From Actinomadura terrae (lineage in GTDB: Bacteria > Actinomycetota > Actinomycetes > Streptosporangiales > Streptosporangiaceae), in assembly GCF_022751215.1 (NCBI RefSeq), contig NZ_JAICDG010000011.1, forward strand, positions 1 to 64,000: a stretch of DNA of 64,000 bases, read 5' to 3'. Both the position numbers and the translations under genes were made by a program. Every line of letters begins with the position of its first letter. Positions within the stretch are counted from its first letter, which is position 1. Below the pieces are notes generated by a model that saw only the letters and a program-made list of their open reading frames with translations, did no database searches and was not told the origin of the DNA. Of this stretch, positions 19,004 through 27,401 are shown one piece after another.

Positions 19004-19824
19004 CCGTCACGTCCGAAGCCGAGTACCCGACCAGGCATACCGAACTGTTCGACTACGACGCGGAACTGCGCCTGTACAACGAACACTTCCGCGCCGCAGC
19101 CCGTGTCGGCTCCGGAGACCGGGTGCTCGATATCGGCTGCGGTACGGGCCAGTCCACGCGCGAGGCCGGCCGTGCCGCCGTCAACGGGAGCGCGGTGGGC
19201 GTCGACGTCTCCGCGCGAATGCTCGAACGGGCCCGCCGGCTCAGCGACGCCCAAGGACTGACCAATGTCACGTACCAGCAGGCGGACGCCCAGGAGCACC
19301 GCTTCCCCGCAGCGCATTTCGACCTCTGCATCAGCAGGTTCGGAGCCATGTTCTTTGCCGACCCTGTCGCCGCGTTCACCAATATCGGACGCGCCCTACG
19401 GCCCGGAGCGCGCCTGGTGCTGCTGGTCTGGCAGGACCGCGACACCAACGGATGGGCCTCCGTCCTCCCCGAGTTCCATGCCACCCACAGTCCGGCCCCG
19501 TTCTCACTCGCGGACCAGGCGACGACGAAAGGCATCCTTGCGGCGGCGGGCTTCACGGAAATCGACTTCACCGACGTGCGCGAGCCCGTCTACTACGGCC
19601 CGGACACTGCGACCGCCTTCGCCAACGCGCTCCACCTATGGGAACTCAAAGACCTGCTTGCCAACGCCGGCGCCGCGAAGACCGTGCAGGCACGCGCGCG
19701 GCTGCACGCTGCCCTCGCCGCCCACACCACCGACGACGGCGTGTTCTTCGGCTCGCGCGCCTGGATCATCACGGCGCGCCGCCGCCCGGCTGATCGACGG
19801 CACGGTTCGGCCAGGGCGCTCTGA
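19000..19824 (+). CDS. SAM-dependent class I methyltransferase
   Basis: 274 aa with Rossmann motif I VLDIGCGTGQSTREA, the acidic strand AVGVDVSARMLERARR, and the later motif FDLCISRFGAMFFADPVAAF then RALRPGARLVLLVWQ. This matches the UbiE/Methyltransf_11 group acting on small molecules. It is the last gene of the MFS operon. The C-terminal 20 residues are Arg-rich. Confidence 0.9.
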   Translation: MTVTSEAEYPTRHTELFDYDAELRLYNEHFRAAARVGSGDRVLDIGCGTGQSTREAGRAAVNGSAVGVDVSARMLERARRLSDAQGLTNVTYQQADAQEHRFPAAHFDLCISRFGAMFFADPVAAFTNIGRALRPGARLVLLVWQDRDTNGWASVLPEFHATHSPAPFSLADQATTKGILAAAGFTEIDFTDVREPVYYGPDTATAFANALHLWELKDLLANAGAAKTVQARARLHAALAAHTTDDGVFFGSRAWIITARRRPADRRHGSARAL

Positions 19825-19856
19825 AATTCGTGCGGGCTCACGCCCCCAGGCAAAGC

Positions 19857-20369
19857 TCATGGGTCAGCGCGCCGTCGGCGCGCGATCGCCCAGGCGGCGC
19901 CACCGATGATCGGAACGGCGGCGAGCCCGGCGATCAGCCACCGCCGTCCCGATGACGTCGCGCTGTGCCCCGAGACCACGTCGACCCCCGAATTCCCCGT
20001 CACGCCGATCGAAGGGAAGGACCGCGGCACGGTGATCTTGTCGTCCTTGCTGAAAAGATGATTGTGCGCGCGAAAGTCCGCCAGGTCTTCATATTCGCGG
20101 CCGTCGGCGTCCACGATCTTCACGACGTGGTCCGGGCCGCACACCAGAGCCAGCCGTTCCCACTCGAGCTCTCCATTCTCGCGTTGGACCAGGAGATCCT
20201 GCTTGTAAACCTGTCCCGCGGACGCGCAGCGCGCCGGCCGAGTCGCCGCCCGAGCGCCGCTCCCGAGAGAGGCCGAACCCCCCATCGTCATCAGGAGGGC
20301 GAGAGATATCGCGACCCCCGCGCGCAACACACGGATGGACGTACCGACCGTCGCCTCACCATCGGACAT
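19857..20369 (-). CDS. Secreted, membrane-anchored hypothetical protein
   Basis: The ATG at 20369 lies behind GGGAGGAG and yields 170 aa. It has an N-terminal signal segment (VLRAGVAISLALLMTMGGSA, with a likely cleavage near ARAA), a middle domain with two Cys (RCASAGQVYKQDLLV; LALVCGPDHVVKIVDADGRE), and one C-terminal transmembrane helix (WLIAGLAAVPIIGGAAWAI) followed by RRRR. That is the layout of an exported protein tethered to the membrane with its tail inside. Family unknown. Confidence 0.6.
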   Translation of the reverse strand: MSDGEATVGTSIRVLRAGVAISLALLMTMGGSASLGSGARAATRPARCASAGQVYKQDLLVQRENGELEWERLALVCGPDHVVKIVDADGREYEDLADFRAHNHLFSKDDKITVPRSFPSIGVTGNSGVDVVSGHSATSSGRRWLIAGLAAVPIIGGAAWAIARRRRADP

Positions 20370-20590
20370 GAAGGAGCTCCTCCCGCTGGGCTCATCGCGC
20401 GCACAGCATGCCAGCACCCTCCGAGACCGGTCCCCGATCGCGGAGGACCGGCCTATGACGTCGCGTACTCCGGGCACTATGCCTGCGGCCGCCCCAAGCT
20501 CCATTTATGCGGGAAGGGCGGCGTGACCGGTGGGCACACCTGGGTATATGCCTGCGATCTTCGTGCCGATGGCCACGGCTTCGCCATGAG

Positions 20591-21285
20591 CTACAGGCTG
20601 CGTTCGGGCAATAGGGGGAGCGTCCGCGACATCAATGGCGCCAAGCGCGGTTGCGGGGCTTGAGCCGGTGGCGGTGAGGTCGCGAAAAACTTGCAGGGGT
20701 GTGCGCGGCATGGTGGGGTGTAGCGCAATTCGGTGACGTGTTGGCGCCATTGGGATTCCATCAGGTTGTTGTGCGTGGTGGCGCAGATGTGTTCGATGGC
20801 CCGGGGGAGTCGCAGGGACGTCAGTTGCAGGACCCGGTCGTCTCCGGCGCTCACCAGGAGGCGGCCGCCGTCGGCGAGGGCGGCGGTGTTGATCGGGGCG
20901 ATGTGGTCGGCGGTCAGGCCCCTTCCGAGGGGGGCCGGGCGGGCGGGATCGTGGACGTCCCACAGCCGGAGGGTGTGGTCGCCGGACGCGCTCGCCAGCG
21001 TGTGGCCGTTGGGGGTGAAGCCCGTCCAGTTCACCGGGGCGGTGTGCCCGGTCAGCGGCGGGCCGAGCGGGCGGGTGCGCGCCGGGTCGTGGACGTCCCA
21101 CAGGCGGATGCTCTGCCCTACGTCGGCGGTGGCCAGGACGCGGCCGCCGGGGGCGAAGGCCGCCCAGTGGGTGCCGCCGGCGTCGCCGGTGCGGATCGGC
21201 GGCAGCGGGCGAGGTCGCCGGGGGCCGGTGATGTCCCACATCCGGATCTTCTCGTCCTCGCTGGCGCTCCCTGCGGTAGGTCTTA
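20591..21285 (-). pseudogene. WD40-repeat protein, C-terminal fragment
   Basis: The frame begins inside a WD40 blade (SASEDEKIRMWDITGP) and continues through HWAAFAPGGRVLATADVGQS, IRLWDVHDPARTRPLG, TGHTAPVNWTGFTPNGHTLA, SASGDHTLRLWDV, and a typical actinobacterial WD40 tail (QWRQHVTELRYTPPC). Only about three blades remain, and the upstream part runs directly into the 3' end of the HTH gene. The N-terminal kinase/NTPase/sigma-like part found in such proteins has been deleted. Confidence 0.6.
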
Positions 21286-21831
21286 CCTGCCGTTCTTAGG
21301 GGGTTCTCCTCCACCATCGGTGGAGGAGAACCGCTCTTTCCGGGCGAGGGCGGCGCGGCGGCGCAGGGTCGGCCCATGGACGGGGACGGTGGGCAGGGAC
21401 GCGCGGCCGCGCAGCCAGTGCCGGTGCCGCCGCGCCGCCTCCGCCGACGACATCTCCAGCACCGCGGCGATCTGCTCCAGGCTCAGCCCCGCCCGCTCGG
21501 CGGCCTGCCAGACCCGGTACTCCAGCTGGTCGGCGTCCAGCCGCGCCGCCTGCGCGACCACCAGCGCCGCCGCGAGGTCCGGGCCGGTGGCCCGGTCGTG
21601 GTCCGCCGCCGCTACCGTCTCCTCGGCCGCCTCCATGTCGGGCAGCGGGACCTGGTGCTCCTCCCACAGCAGCCGCGCCGCAGCGCGGGCGAAGCGGCTG
21701 GTGAGATGCGTGCGCGCCGCGCGCACCAGCGGGGGCGCGGGGACCGGCGAGCCCGGGGCGTCCGACCGCTCGGCCTGCTCCGACCGCTCGGTCTGCTCTG
21801 CCATGTCGGCCAACGCCGCGCCACTGTCCAT
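21283..21831 (-). CDS. Hypothetical protein with a C-terminal helix-turn-helix
   Basis: 182 aa. The N-terminal half is Glu/Ala-rich and helical. Residues about 105-140 read YRVWQAAERAGLSLEQIAAV and LEMSSAEAARRHRHWLRGR, a sigma-factor-region-4-like or Clp-N/HTH segment. The tail is basic and disordered. The gene ends at the breakpoint of the WD40 fragment, so its own C-terminus may have been altered by that deletion. Confidence 0.55.
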   Translation of the reverse strand: MDSGAALADMAEQTERSEQAERSDAPGSPVPAPPLVRAARTHLTSRFARAAARLLWEEHQVPLPDMEAAEETVAAADHDRATGPDLAAALVVAQAARLDADQLEYRVWQAAERAGLSLEQIAAVLEMSSAEAARRHRHWLRGRASLPTVPVHGPTLRRRAALARKERFSSTDGGGEPPKNGR

Positions 21832-21958
21832 GCACCGATACCATCATTGGGCCGCACGGCCGCGCAGCGCAGGGAGCGCACGGTCATGTCCACATAACGC
21901 AAGCGGTCCCGCATGATGGGCATGAGGGGACGGTGCGGCCGGGTTGAGCAGGAGGTTC

Positions 21959-22899
21959 ATGCCTACCCTCGTCTTCGACAGCGGTGATCTCGGACGGACC
22001 GAGGAGTTCCTCAGCCGGGCCTACGCCAGGATGCGCATCGGCGGTGACACCCGGGCCACCCGGACCACCCGGACGCAGGTGCTCCGCGACGCCGTGGGAG
22101 CGGTCAGCGTGGACCGGGTCGATCTCGACTACACGATGAGTACGACGTCACCCCCCTGGGCAGGCTCTGCCTCTGCACCGTGCAGTCGGGCACGATCCGC
22201 AACCACGTCGCGGGTGAGGCCGAGGACGTCTACGGGCCGGGGGACACGGTCGTGCTGGCGCCCGCCGACCGGCCCTACGGGGGCGAGATCCGGCAGGCGC
22301 GCTACGTCATCACGATGCTCGACCCCGAACTCCTCGCGGACGCCATCGGCGCGGAGGAGCCGGTCCGGCTCCTCGATCACCGGCCCGTCTCGGCCGACGC
22401 GGGCCGGCGGCTGGCGCGCACGATCGCCCACCTGCGGGAGGACCTGCTGGCAGACCCCCAGGCCGCCGAACTGCCGCTGATGGTCTCCGCGGCCTCCCAT
22501 CTGCTGGCCGCCAGCGTGCTCTCCGCGTTTCCCAGCAGCGCCCTCACCGCCGGCGACGAGCGTCCGCGCGACGGGCGCCCCGTGGCCGTCCGCCGCGCGA
22601 TCGCCTTCATGGAGGACAACACCGCACTCCCCATCAGCACCGCCGAGATCGCCGCCGCGGCGCGCGTCAGCGTCCGGGCCCTGCAATACGCCTTCCGCGA
22701 GCATCTGGACACCACGCCGCTGGCCCACCTGAGGCGGGTCCGGCTCGCCGCCGCCCACGCCGACCTGCGGGCCGCCGACCCGGCCACCACCACCGTCACC
22801 GGCGTCGCGGCGCGCTGGGGCTTCCTGCATCCCGGACGTTTCGCCGCCGCCTACAAGGCCGCCTACGGGCACCCGCCCAGCGGGACGCTCCACGCCTGA
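21959..22899 (+). pseudogene. AraC-family regulator broken by a frameshift
   Basis: The ATG at 21959 follows GGAGG and starts an AraC_binding_2-type N-terminus (FDSGDLGRTEEFLSRAYARM). Around 22136-22139 the frame changes. The continuation CLCTVQSGTIRNHV, YGPGDTVVLAPADRPYGGEI and the HTH (TAEIAAAARVSVRALQYAFRE; GVAARWGFLHPGRFAAAYK) lies in the next frame to 22899. One missing base near 22138 explains both halves. It is either a true pseudogene or a sequence error. Confidence 0.8.
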
Positions 22900-22932
22900 C
22901 CGGCTCCTCCCGTCGGGGACACGCCGCCGGCC

Positions 22933-23943
22933 TCAGCGATGGTCCGCCGGGCCTTGCCACCGGTCGACGATCTGCCGGATGTCGCCGACCGTGTGGCGCG
23001 TTCCGCGCGGTGGTGCCGGATGCCGGTAGAACTGGGTGAGGGTGGTGGCGAGCCTGGTCAAGGGTCGGCTTGAACGTACGCTTCCCAGCAATGGAATGAG
23101 ATCGTCGGCGGTGGTCTCGGCGTCCCGCCAGGCTCCCGCGTTCAATTGCGCGTGCATGAGGATGCACAGGTAGAGGAAGCGGTCCCGTCGCGCCTCCGGG
23201 GGAGCCGCCGCCAGAGCCCGCTGGACGGGGTCGATCGCCGCCCTCCAGTCGCCGAGGCTGCCGAGCATCGCGCCCGTGGCGTGGGTGAAGCCGCGTTCGG
23301 ACACCCACCACGCCCAGCCGGGATCGCGGTCGCTGACGCCTTCGGAGAGCAGGCCGACGGCCAGGCTCAGCGTCCGGGTCGCCTCGGTGCGCAGACCCCT
23401 CTGCGCATCCGCCCGAGCCACTCTGAGCTGGAACATCGCGGCCAGCCGCGGGGTGAGGCGGCCGCGGTCGAGGATCGGTTCGACCAGCGCCAGGGTCATG
23501 GCGGGGCGTCTCAGGTAGGTGGCCTGAAGGCTCATGTTGTGGAGGACGAACAGCTCCATGGACCGGTCGCCCGCCCCGCGCGCGAGGTCGAGCGCCCGCC
23601 GGTTGACGCGGTAGGACAGCGCGTGCCGGTTGGCGTCGCACAGCAGCCACCCGGTGACCTCGGCGAGTTCGGCCACGGCCGCCTGGACGTCGTGTTCGGC
23701 CCGCCGCCGGACGCCGCGCAGCTCCAGGTCCCGGGACACCGCGACCAGGGCGCGCATGGCCAGGTCGGAGGTCTGATCCCCGCCGAACCGCACATCCAGG
23801 GCCACGAGCTGCTGCACCTTCTGCCGCAACGCGTCGGCGTAGTCCGCGTCGGCGGGCGCGAGGTCGTCCGCCGTCCCGGGAGCCGACACCAGGAGGTGGG
23901 AAGCCTCCTCCCCGCCGGGGGGACGCGGCGCGGCACCCGTCAT
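22933..23943 (-). CDS. TPR-like helical protein, partner of the membrane protein upstream
   Basis: 336 aa from the ATG at 23943, overlapping the upstream stop by ATGA. The sequence is a series of Ala/Leu/Arg-rich helices spaced like TPR units: RHALSYRVNRRALDLARGAG, ELFVLHNMSLQATYLRRPAM, DPVQRALAAAPPEARRDRFL and LCILMHAQLNAGAWRDAET. There is no enzyme motif. It probably acts as a protein-interaction or regulatory module together with the upstream membrane protein, the metalloprotease and the XRE regulator. Confidence 0.7.
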   Translation of the reverse strand: MTGAAPRPPGGEEASHLLVSAPGTADDLAPADADYADALRQKVQQLVALDVRFGGDQTSDLAMRALVAVSRDLELRGVRRRAEHDVQAAVAELAEVTGWLLCDANRHALSYRVNRRALDLARGAGDRSMELFVLHNMSLQATYLRRPAMTLALVEPILDRGRLTPRLAAMFQLRVARADAQRGLRTEATRTLSLAVGLLSEGVSDRDPGWAWWVSERGFTHATGAMLGSLGDWRAAIDPVQRALAAAPPEARRDRFLYLCILMHAQLNAGAWRDAETTADDLIPLLGSVRSSRPLTRLATTLTQFYRHPAPPRGTRHTVGDIRQIVDRWQGPADHR

Positions 23944-25154
23944 ATGCGGGGCGCTCCGGACGCGGAGGCGGTGGTCCTGGCCGGTCGCGTCCGCGTGAAC
24001 GCCTCGGCGACCATGGTCAGCCATCGGACCTGGTCGCGCAGGTCGTCGCCGGGTGCGCTGGAGAAGGTCACGGACGGATCGGGGGACGCCTGGCCCTCGG
24101 CCTTCGCGCGCAGCGCCGCGTGCAGCTGGAGCGCTACCGCGGTGGCCTGGCAGGCCTCCTCGTGGAATCCGGATTCCCGCGCCTGGCGCTGGGCCTCCTC
24201 GGCATCCCCGGAATGGAGGTAGGGACGCAGGGCCAGCTGCCCGTCGAGGATCTCGATGACCCTCCGGTAGAGGCGGTGTTCGGGATCGCGCGGGGGCAGA
24301 TGGTCGGCCAGCCGCGAGCGCTGGGGCGCTTTGACGATCATGGGGGAGGTCTCGCAGAGCACGGCCCACAGCGGGTGCAGCCGCCGGTAGGCGCGATAGT
24401 CCGCGCCCCACCGCCGGGCGCGGGACAGCCACGGCCCCCACCCGGGGATGGTCCAGCCCACCAGTTCGAGCAGGGAGCCGACGTCGCCGGCGAACCACTG
24501 CACCGCGTCCAGGCGTTCCATGTCCGCGCCGCTCTGCACGCCGATGATCTCCATGTAGCGGACGGCGCAGTAGACCAGGATGAAGCACGAGCCGGCGGCC
24601 ACGATCCACATACCGCGCCGCAGCCAGGCGCGGGGGGCGATGCCGGCGTAGTGGACCGACAGCCGCATGGTGATGATCTGCCCGACCGCGATAACGCCGA
24701 GATAGAGGTAGAGGTACGCGCAATAGCGAGGGTTCTGCATGTTCAGCAGGCTCGCGGTCTCGGCGTCATGGCGCCTGGAAGGGAGCGCGAACACGAACAT
24801 GGCGATCAATATGATGATCATCATGCCGAAGGCAAGCACGCGTTTTCGGGCCTTGGCCCCGGCGAGTTTCGGCGGATATGACCAGTGCACCAGCACGACC
24901 TGCTGGGCGGCGGTCAGGACGACCACGATGCAGTGGATCATGATCGTGGTGATGTTCCGGAATCCGAACAGGTCGGCGAGGTGGGGCCAGACGAAGTCCA
25001 GCCCCAGAAAGAAGCTCAGGAACGAGCAGGCGAAGTAGACGCTGACGGCGACGACCGCCGCGTCGGTGAAATGGCGTGCCAACCGGGGGAGCGTGTAGAG
25101 TAACGCCAGAAAAGCGCCGATCATGCAGCTCCACTCCATAATGTCATAGAGCAT
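23940..25154 (-). CDS. MAB_1171c-like multi-spanning membrane protein
   Basis: 404 aa with about seven hydrophobic segments in the first 230 residues, for example CMIGAFLALLYTLPRLA, VVAVSVYFACSFLSFFLG, VLAFGMMIIILIAMFVFAL and WIVAAGSCFILVYCAVRYME. A cytoplasmic C-terminal domain follows, with YRRLHPLWAVLCE, DPEHRLYRRVIEILDGQLAL and LRPYLH. This order (YRxLxPLW and DxxxRLYRRVIEIRD-like) is that of the actinobacterial MAB_1171c family, called a putative transporter. It sits downstream of the ImmA/IrrE gene, as in other actinobacteria. Confidence 0.75.
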   Translation of the reverse strand: MLYDIMEWSCMIGAFLALLYTLPRLARHFTDAAVVAVSVYFACSFLSFFLGLDFVWPHLADLFGFRNITTIMIHCIVVVLTAAQQVVLVHWSYPPKLAGAKARKRVLAFGMMIIILIAMFVFALPSRRHDAETASLLNMQNPRYCAYLYLYLGVIAVGQIITMRLSVHYAGIAPRAWLRRGMWIVAAGSCFILVYCAVRYMEIIGVQSGADMERLDAVQWFAGDVGSLLELVGWTIPGWGPWLSRARRWGADYRAYRRLHPLWAVLCETSPMIVKAPQRSRLADHLPPRDPEHRLYRRVIEILDGQLALRPYLHSGDAEEAQRQARESGFHEEACQATAVALQLHAALRAKAEGQASPDPSVTFSSAPGDDLRDQVRWLTMVAEAFTRTRPARTTASASGAPRI

Positions 25155-25196
25155 GCGGAGACACCTGCCTCTCGATGGGGCCGATCGGCCTCGTTG

Positions 25197-25730
25197 TCAC
25201 CGGCGGCGGTGCTCGCCGACCGTCTGTTCGATCCGGGAAACGATATCGGTCTGCTCGGGCTGCGCGCCCCGTGCGGCGTCGGGGTTCCGCGAAGACGGCA
25301 TATCAATGATCACTGATACCAGGTCGGCGAACGTCTCCGCTTCCAGTTCCTGCATGCTGTCATAGACCGTCCGGCCGAGCATGCTCCTGACCAACTCGGG
25401 GTCCAGGTCGGGCAGGAGGGTTTCGGGGACGTCCGCGTCGGGATCGGACCGGGCCTGGTGGCCGAAGAGCATATGGCCTATCTCGTGCATGATGATGTGC
25501 CGCCGATGCAGCGGCGAGGTGCCCTGCTCATAGAACACATAGTCGGAGCCGGCGGTGCGGACCCACATGCCGCACGGCGCCCCGGGCACGGTCGTGATCG
25601 GAATCATGTAGATCGAACGCCCGCGCCGCCGTTCGAGTCCGAGGCGGAACTCGTCGAGATCGAAGGGCACCGGAATCTCCAAGGTGTCGATCAGTGCCCG
25701 GCACCGTTCACGCACGTCCCGATCGCTCAA
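25197..25730 (-). CDS. ImmA/IrrE-family metallopeptidase
   Basis: 177 aa with the zinc motif HEIGH at residues 82-86 (IIMHEIGHMLFGHQAR) and the third-ligand helix ELEAETFADLVSVI, as in ImmA/IrrE peptidases. These enzymes typically cleave a cognate XRE repressor, and here an XRE gene lies just upstream (62 bp). I infer a protease-controlled regulatory switch; the trigger is unknown. Confidence 0.88.
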   Translation of the reverse strand: MSDRDVRERCRALIDTLEIPVPFDLDEFRLGLERRRGRSIYMIPITTVPGAPCGMWVRTAGSDYVFYEQGTSPLHRRHIIMHEIGHMLFGHQARSDPDADVPETLLPDLDPELVRSMLGRTVYDSMQELEAETFADLVSVIIDMPSSRNPDAARGAQPEQTDIVSRIEQTVGEHRRR

Positions 25731-25792
25731 CGCGCGACCTCCCGCTTCCGGAAACGGACCTTACCCGAAGACCGCAGATGACCTCGCCGACA

Positions 25793-26263
25793 TCATCGCG
25801 ACTCGTCCCGCCCCTGGTCAGCCTGGTTCCTGGACGGCCCGGAAGAGCGGTGCCGCTCCATGCGCGCGGCGCTTGCGATCATCTCGTTGATCATCTGTCT
25901 TCCCTCGGGTGACAGGTCCGCGAGCGTCCGCAGGGTCGCGGTGTCGACGCCGCCCTCGCGCATCAGCACGAGCAGCGTGAGTTGGCCCTCAAGCCTTTCG
26001 GCCTCCTGCCCGTCGCCGAAGTAGCCGATAGGCACCTTGAAGAAGGTAGCAAGTGTTCTCAGGGTCCGCAGAGTGGGATTCGGCTGCCGATTCGTGCGCA
26101 GCTTCCAGATGGTGGAGCGGGAGATGTCCTCCCCGGTCGCTTTCCGCAGGGAGGCGGCGACTTCCGCGTCGGATGCCGCGGGCTCGATGTCGGGTGGCCA
26201 CATGTGGCAAATCAACCAGTTGATCTTGTCGCCCAGTGTTTTCGGTGGCTGTCGGACTGACAC
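25793..26263 (-). CDS. XRE-family transcriptional regulator
   Basis: 156 aa with an N-terminal XRE helix-turn-helix (ASDAEVAASLRKATGEDISR, STIWKLRTNRQPNPTLRTLR, TLATFFKVPIGYFGDG). A helical C-terminal region with QLTLLVLMREGGVDTATLRT and SPEGRQMINEMIASA follows. It heads the XRE - metallopeptidase - membrane protein - TPR group and is its likely regulator and protease target. Confidence 0.88.
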   Translation of the reverse strand: MSVRQPPKTLGDKINWLICHMWPPDIEPAASDAEVAASLRKATGEDISRSTIWKLRTNRQPNPTLRTLRTLATFFKVPIGYFGDGQEAERLEGQLTLLVLMREGGVDTATLRTLADLSPEGRQMINEMIASAARMERHRSSGPSRNQADQGRDESR

Positions 26264-26279
26264 AGCATCCCTCCGCTGT

Positions 26280-26292
26280 CAACAAGCGGTTG
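26280..26292. promoter_or_regulatory. Short inverted repeat before the XRE gene
   Basis: CAACAAGCGGTTG contains CAAC and GTTG as 4-bp inverted arms 17 bp upstream of the XRE start. It is a plausible autoregulatory half of the operator region but too short to be sure. Confidence 0.25.
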
Positions 26293-26396
26293 CCGACTGT
26301 AGTAGTCCCATTTGGGCGGCTGCTCAGGTCATGGACCGGCGGGTGCCGGCACATTGCTGGAGCAAGCTTGACGCTGGCGGGCGCCGTATGAGCTAC

Positions 26397-26446
26397 TTGA
26401 ATCAACAAGCCCGGATAGGATGTTGATTACAGTATCAAGTTGATTC
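26397..26446. promoter_or_regulatory. Cluster of GTTGATT elements in the 418-bp divergent gap
   Basis: GAATCAAC (26399-26406), GTTGATTA (26422-26429) and GTTGATTC (26439-26446) repeat one 7-bp word, once inverted and twice direct 17 bp apart, in an AT-rich part of the gap between the XRE and response-regulator genes. No gene is visible in the gap (26264-26681). This is the best candidate for a regulator-binding region there. Confidence 0.35.
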
Positions 26447-26681
26447 CCGTACCAAGAGGTGAGCAACCCAGGTTCCCGTTCGTTTGGAACGTCGCGGCAG
26501 CGCCCCGTCGTGGCAGCCTACCGGCCTGGCCGTCTGACGGTACTTGCCGAAGTAACGCACGGACCGCGGAGTCCATTCCTGACATCCTTTCGTTGCTGTG
26601 TGCGTGATCGAAGTTCACCAAGTTCGGCTGCCCGGCCATTAGCGGGCAGCTGTTCTTCGCTGACTTAGCCCGGGGGCGTGT

Positions 26682-27344
26682 ATGCGTGTACTGCTCATCG
26701 AAGACGACGCCGAATTCCGAGACGAGTTGTCAGAGCGACTGGTCGAGCAGGGGATGGACACCGTCACCGTGGACCGGGGGAGGGCGGCGCTCGATCACTT
26801 CGCCGAAGCGGACGTGGTGCTGCTCGATCTCATGCTCCCGGACATCGACGGTTTCGCGGTCTGCCAGACGATCCGCGCCAGTTCGACGGTGCCGATCATC
26901 ATCATCAGCGGCCGGAACGACGAGTTCGACCGGGTGCTCGGGCTCCGCATGGGGGCGGACGACTTCGTCGTGAAGCCGTACCGGTTCCACGAGCTGGCGG
27001 CCCGGATCGAGGCGGTGATGCGGCGCGCGCGAGGGGCCTGGTCGGCCGGCGGGTCCGTCAAGGAGTTCGGGGAGGTCACCCTCGACCTGCTGCGGCGGCG
27101 GGTGCTCGTCAACGGGGAGGAGGTGACGCTCACGCGCAAGGAGTTCGAACTGCTCGCCCTCCTGGCCCACGAGCCGGGGCGGACGTTCACGCGCGAGCAC
27201 ATCATGAGGGAGGTCTGGGGCCACGACGGGGCGGGGGACACCAGGACCCTGGGCGTGCACATGACGGGGCTGCGCAAGAAGCTCGGCGTCGCGGGTCTCA
27301 TCGAGACCGTGCGGGGCGTGGGCTTCCGCGTCGTGGGCTCCTGA
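26682..27344 (+). CDS. OmpR-family response regulator
   Basis: 220 aa. The receiver domain has the acidic pair in LLIEDDAEFR, phospho-acceptor Asp49 in VVLLDLMLPDIDG, and the switch Lys in DDFVVKPYRFHEL. The C-terminal winged helix has LTRKEFELLALLAHEPG, REHIMREVWGHD and LRKKLGVAGLIETVRGVGFR. It pairs with the histidine kinase that follows 57 bp downstream. It lies about 2.3 kb left of the polyketide cluster and could regulate it, but there is no direct evidence. Confidence 0.93.
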   Translation: MRVLLIEDDAEFRDELSERLVEQGMDTVTVDRGRAALDHFAEADVVLLDLMLPDIDGFAVCQTIRASSTVPIIIISGRNDEFDRVLGLRMGADDFVVKPYRFHELAARIEAVMRRARGAWSAGGSVKEFGEVTLDLLRRRVLVNGEEVTLTRKEFELLALLAHEPGRTFTREHIMREVWGHDGAGDTRTLGVHMTGLRKKLGVAGLIETVRGVGFRVVGS

Positions 27345-27401
27345 GGCCCTCCAGCCGGCGTGCGGGTTGGTTCACGATCGCGGTGAGGAGTCTCGACTGA
27401 C

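Noticed and set aside
23944..24723. Minus-strand 596-codon frame as one large protein
   Set aside because: Only the part from the ATG at 23943 down has natural protein character; the upstream part is a shadow of the membrane-protein gene.
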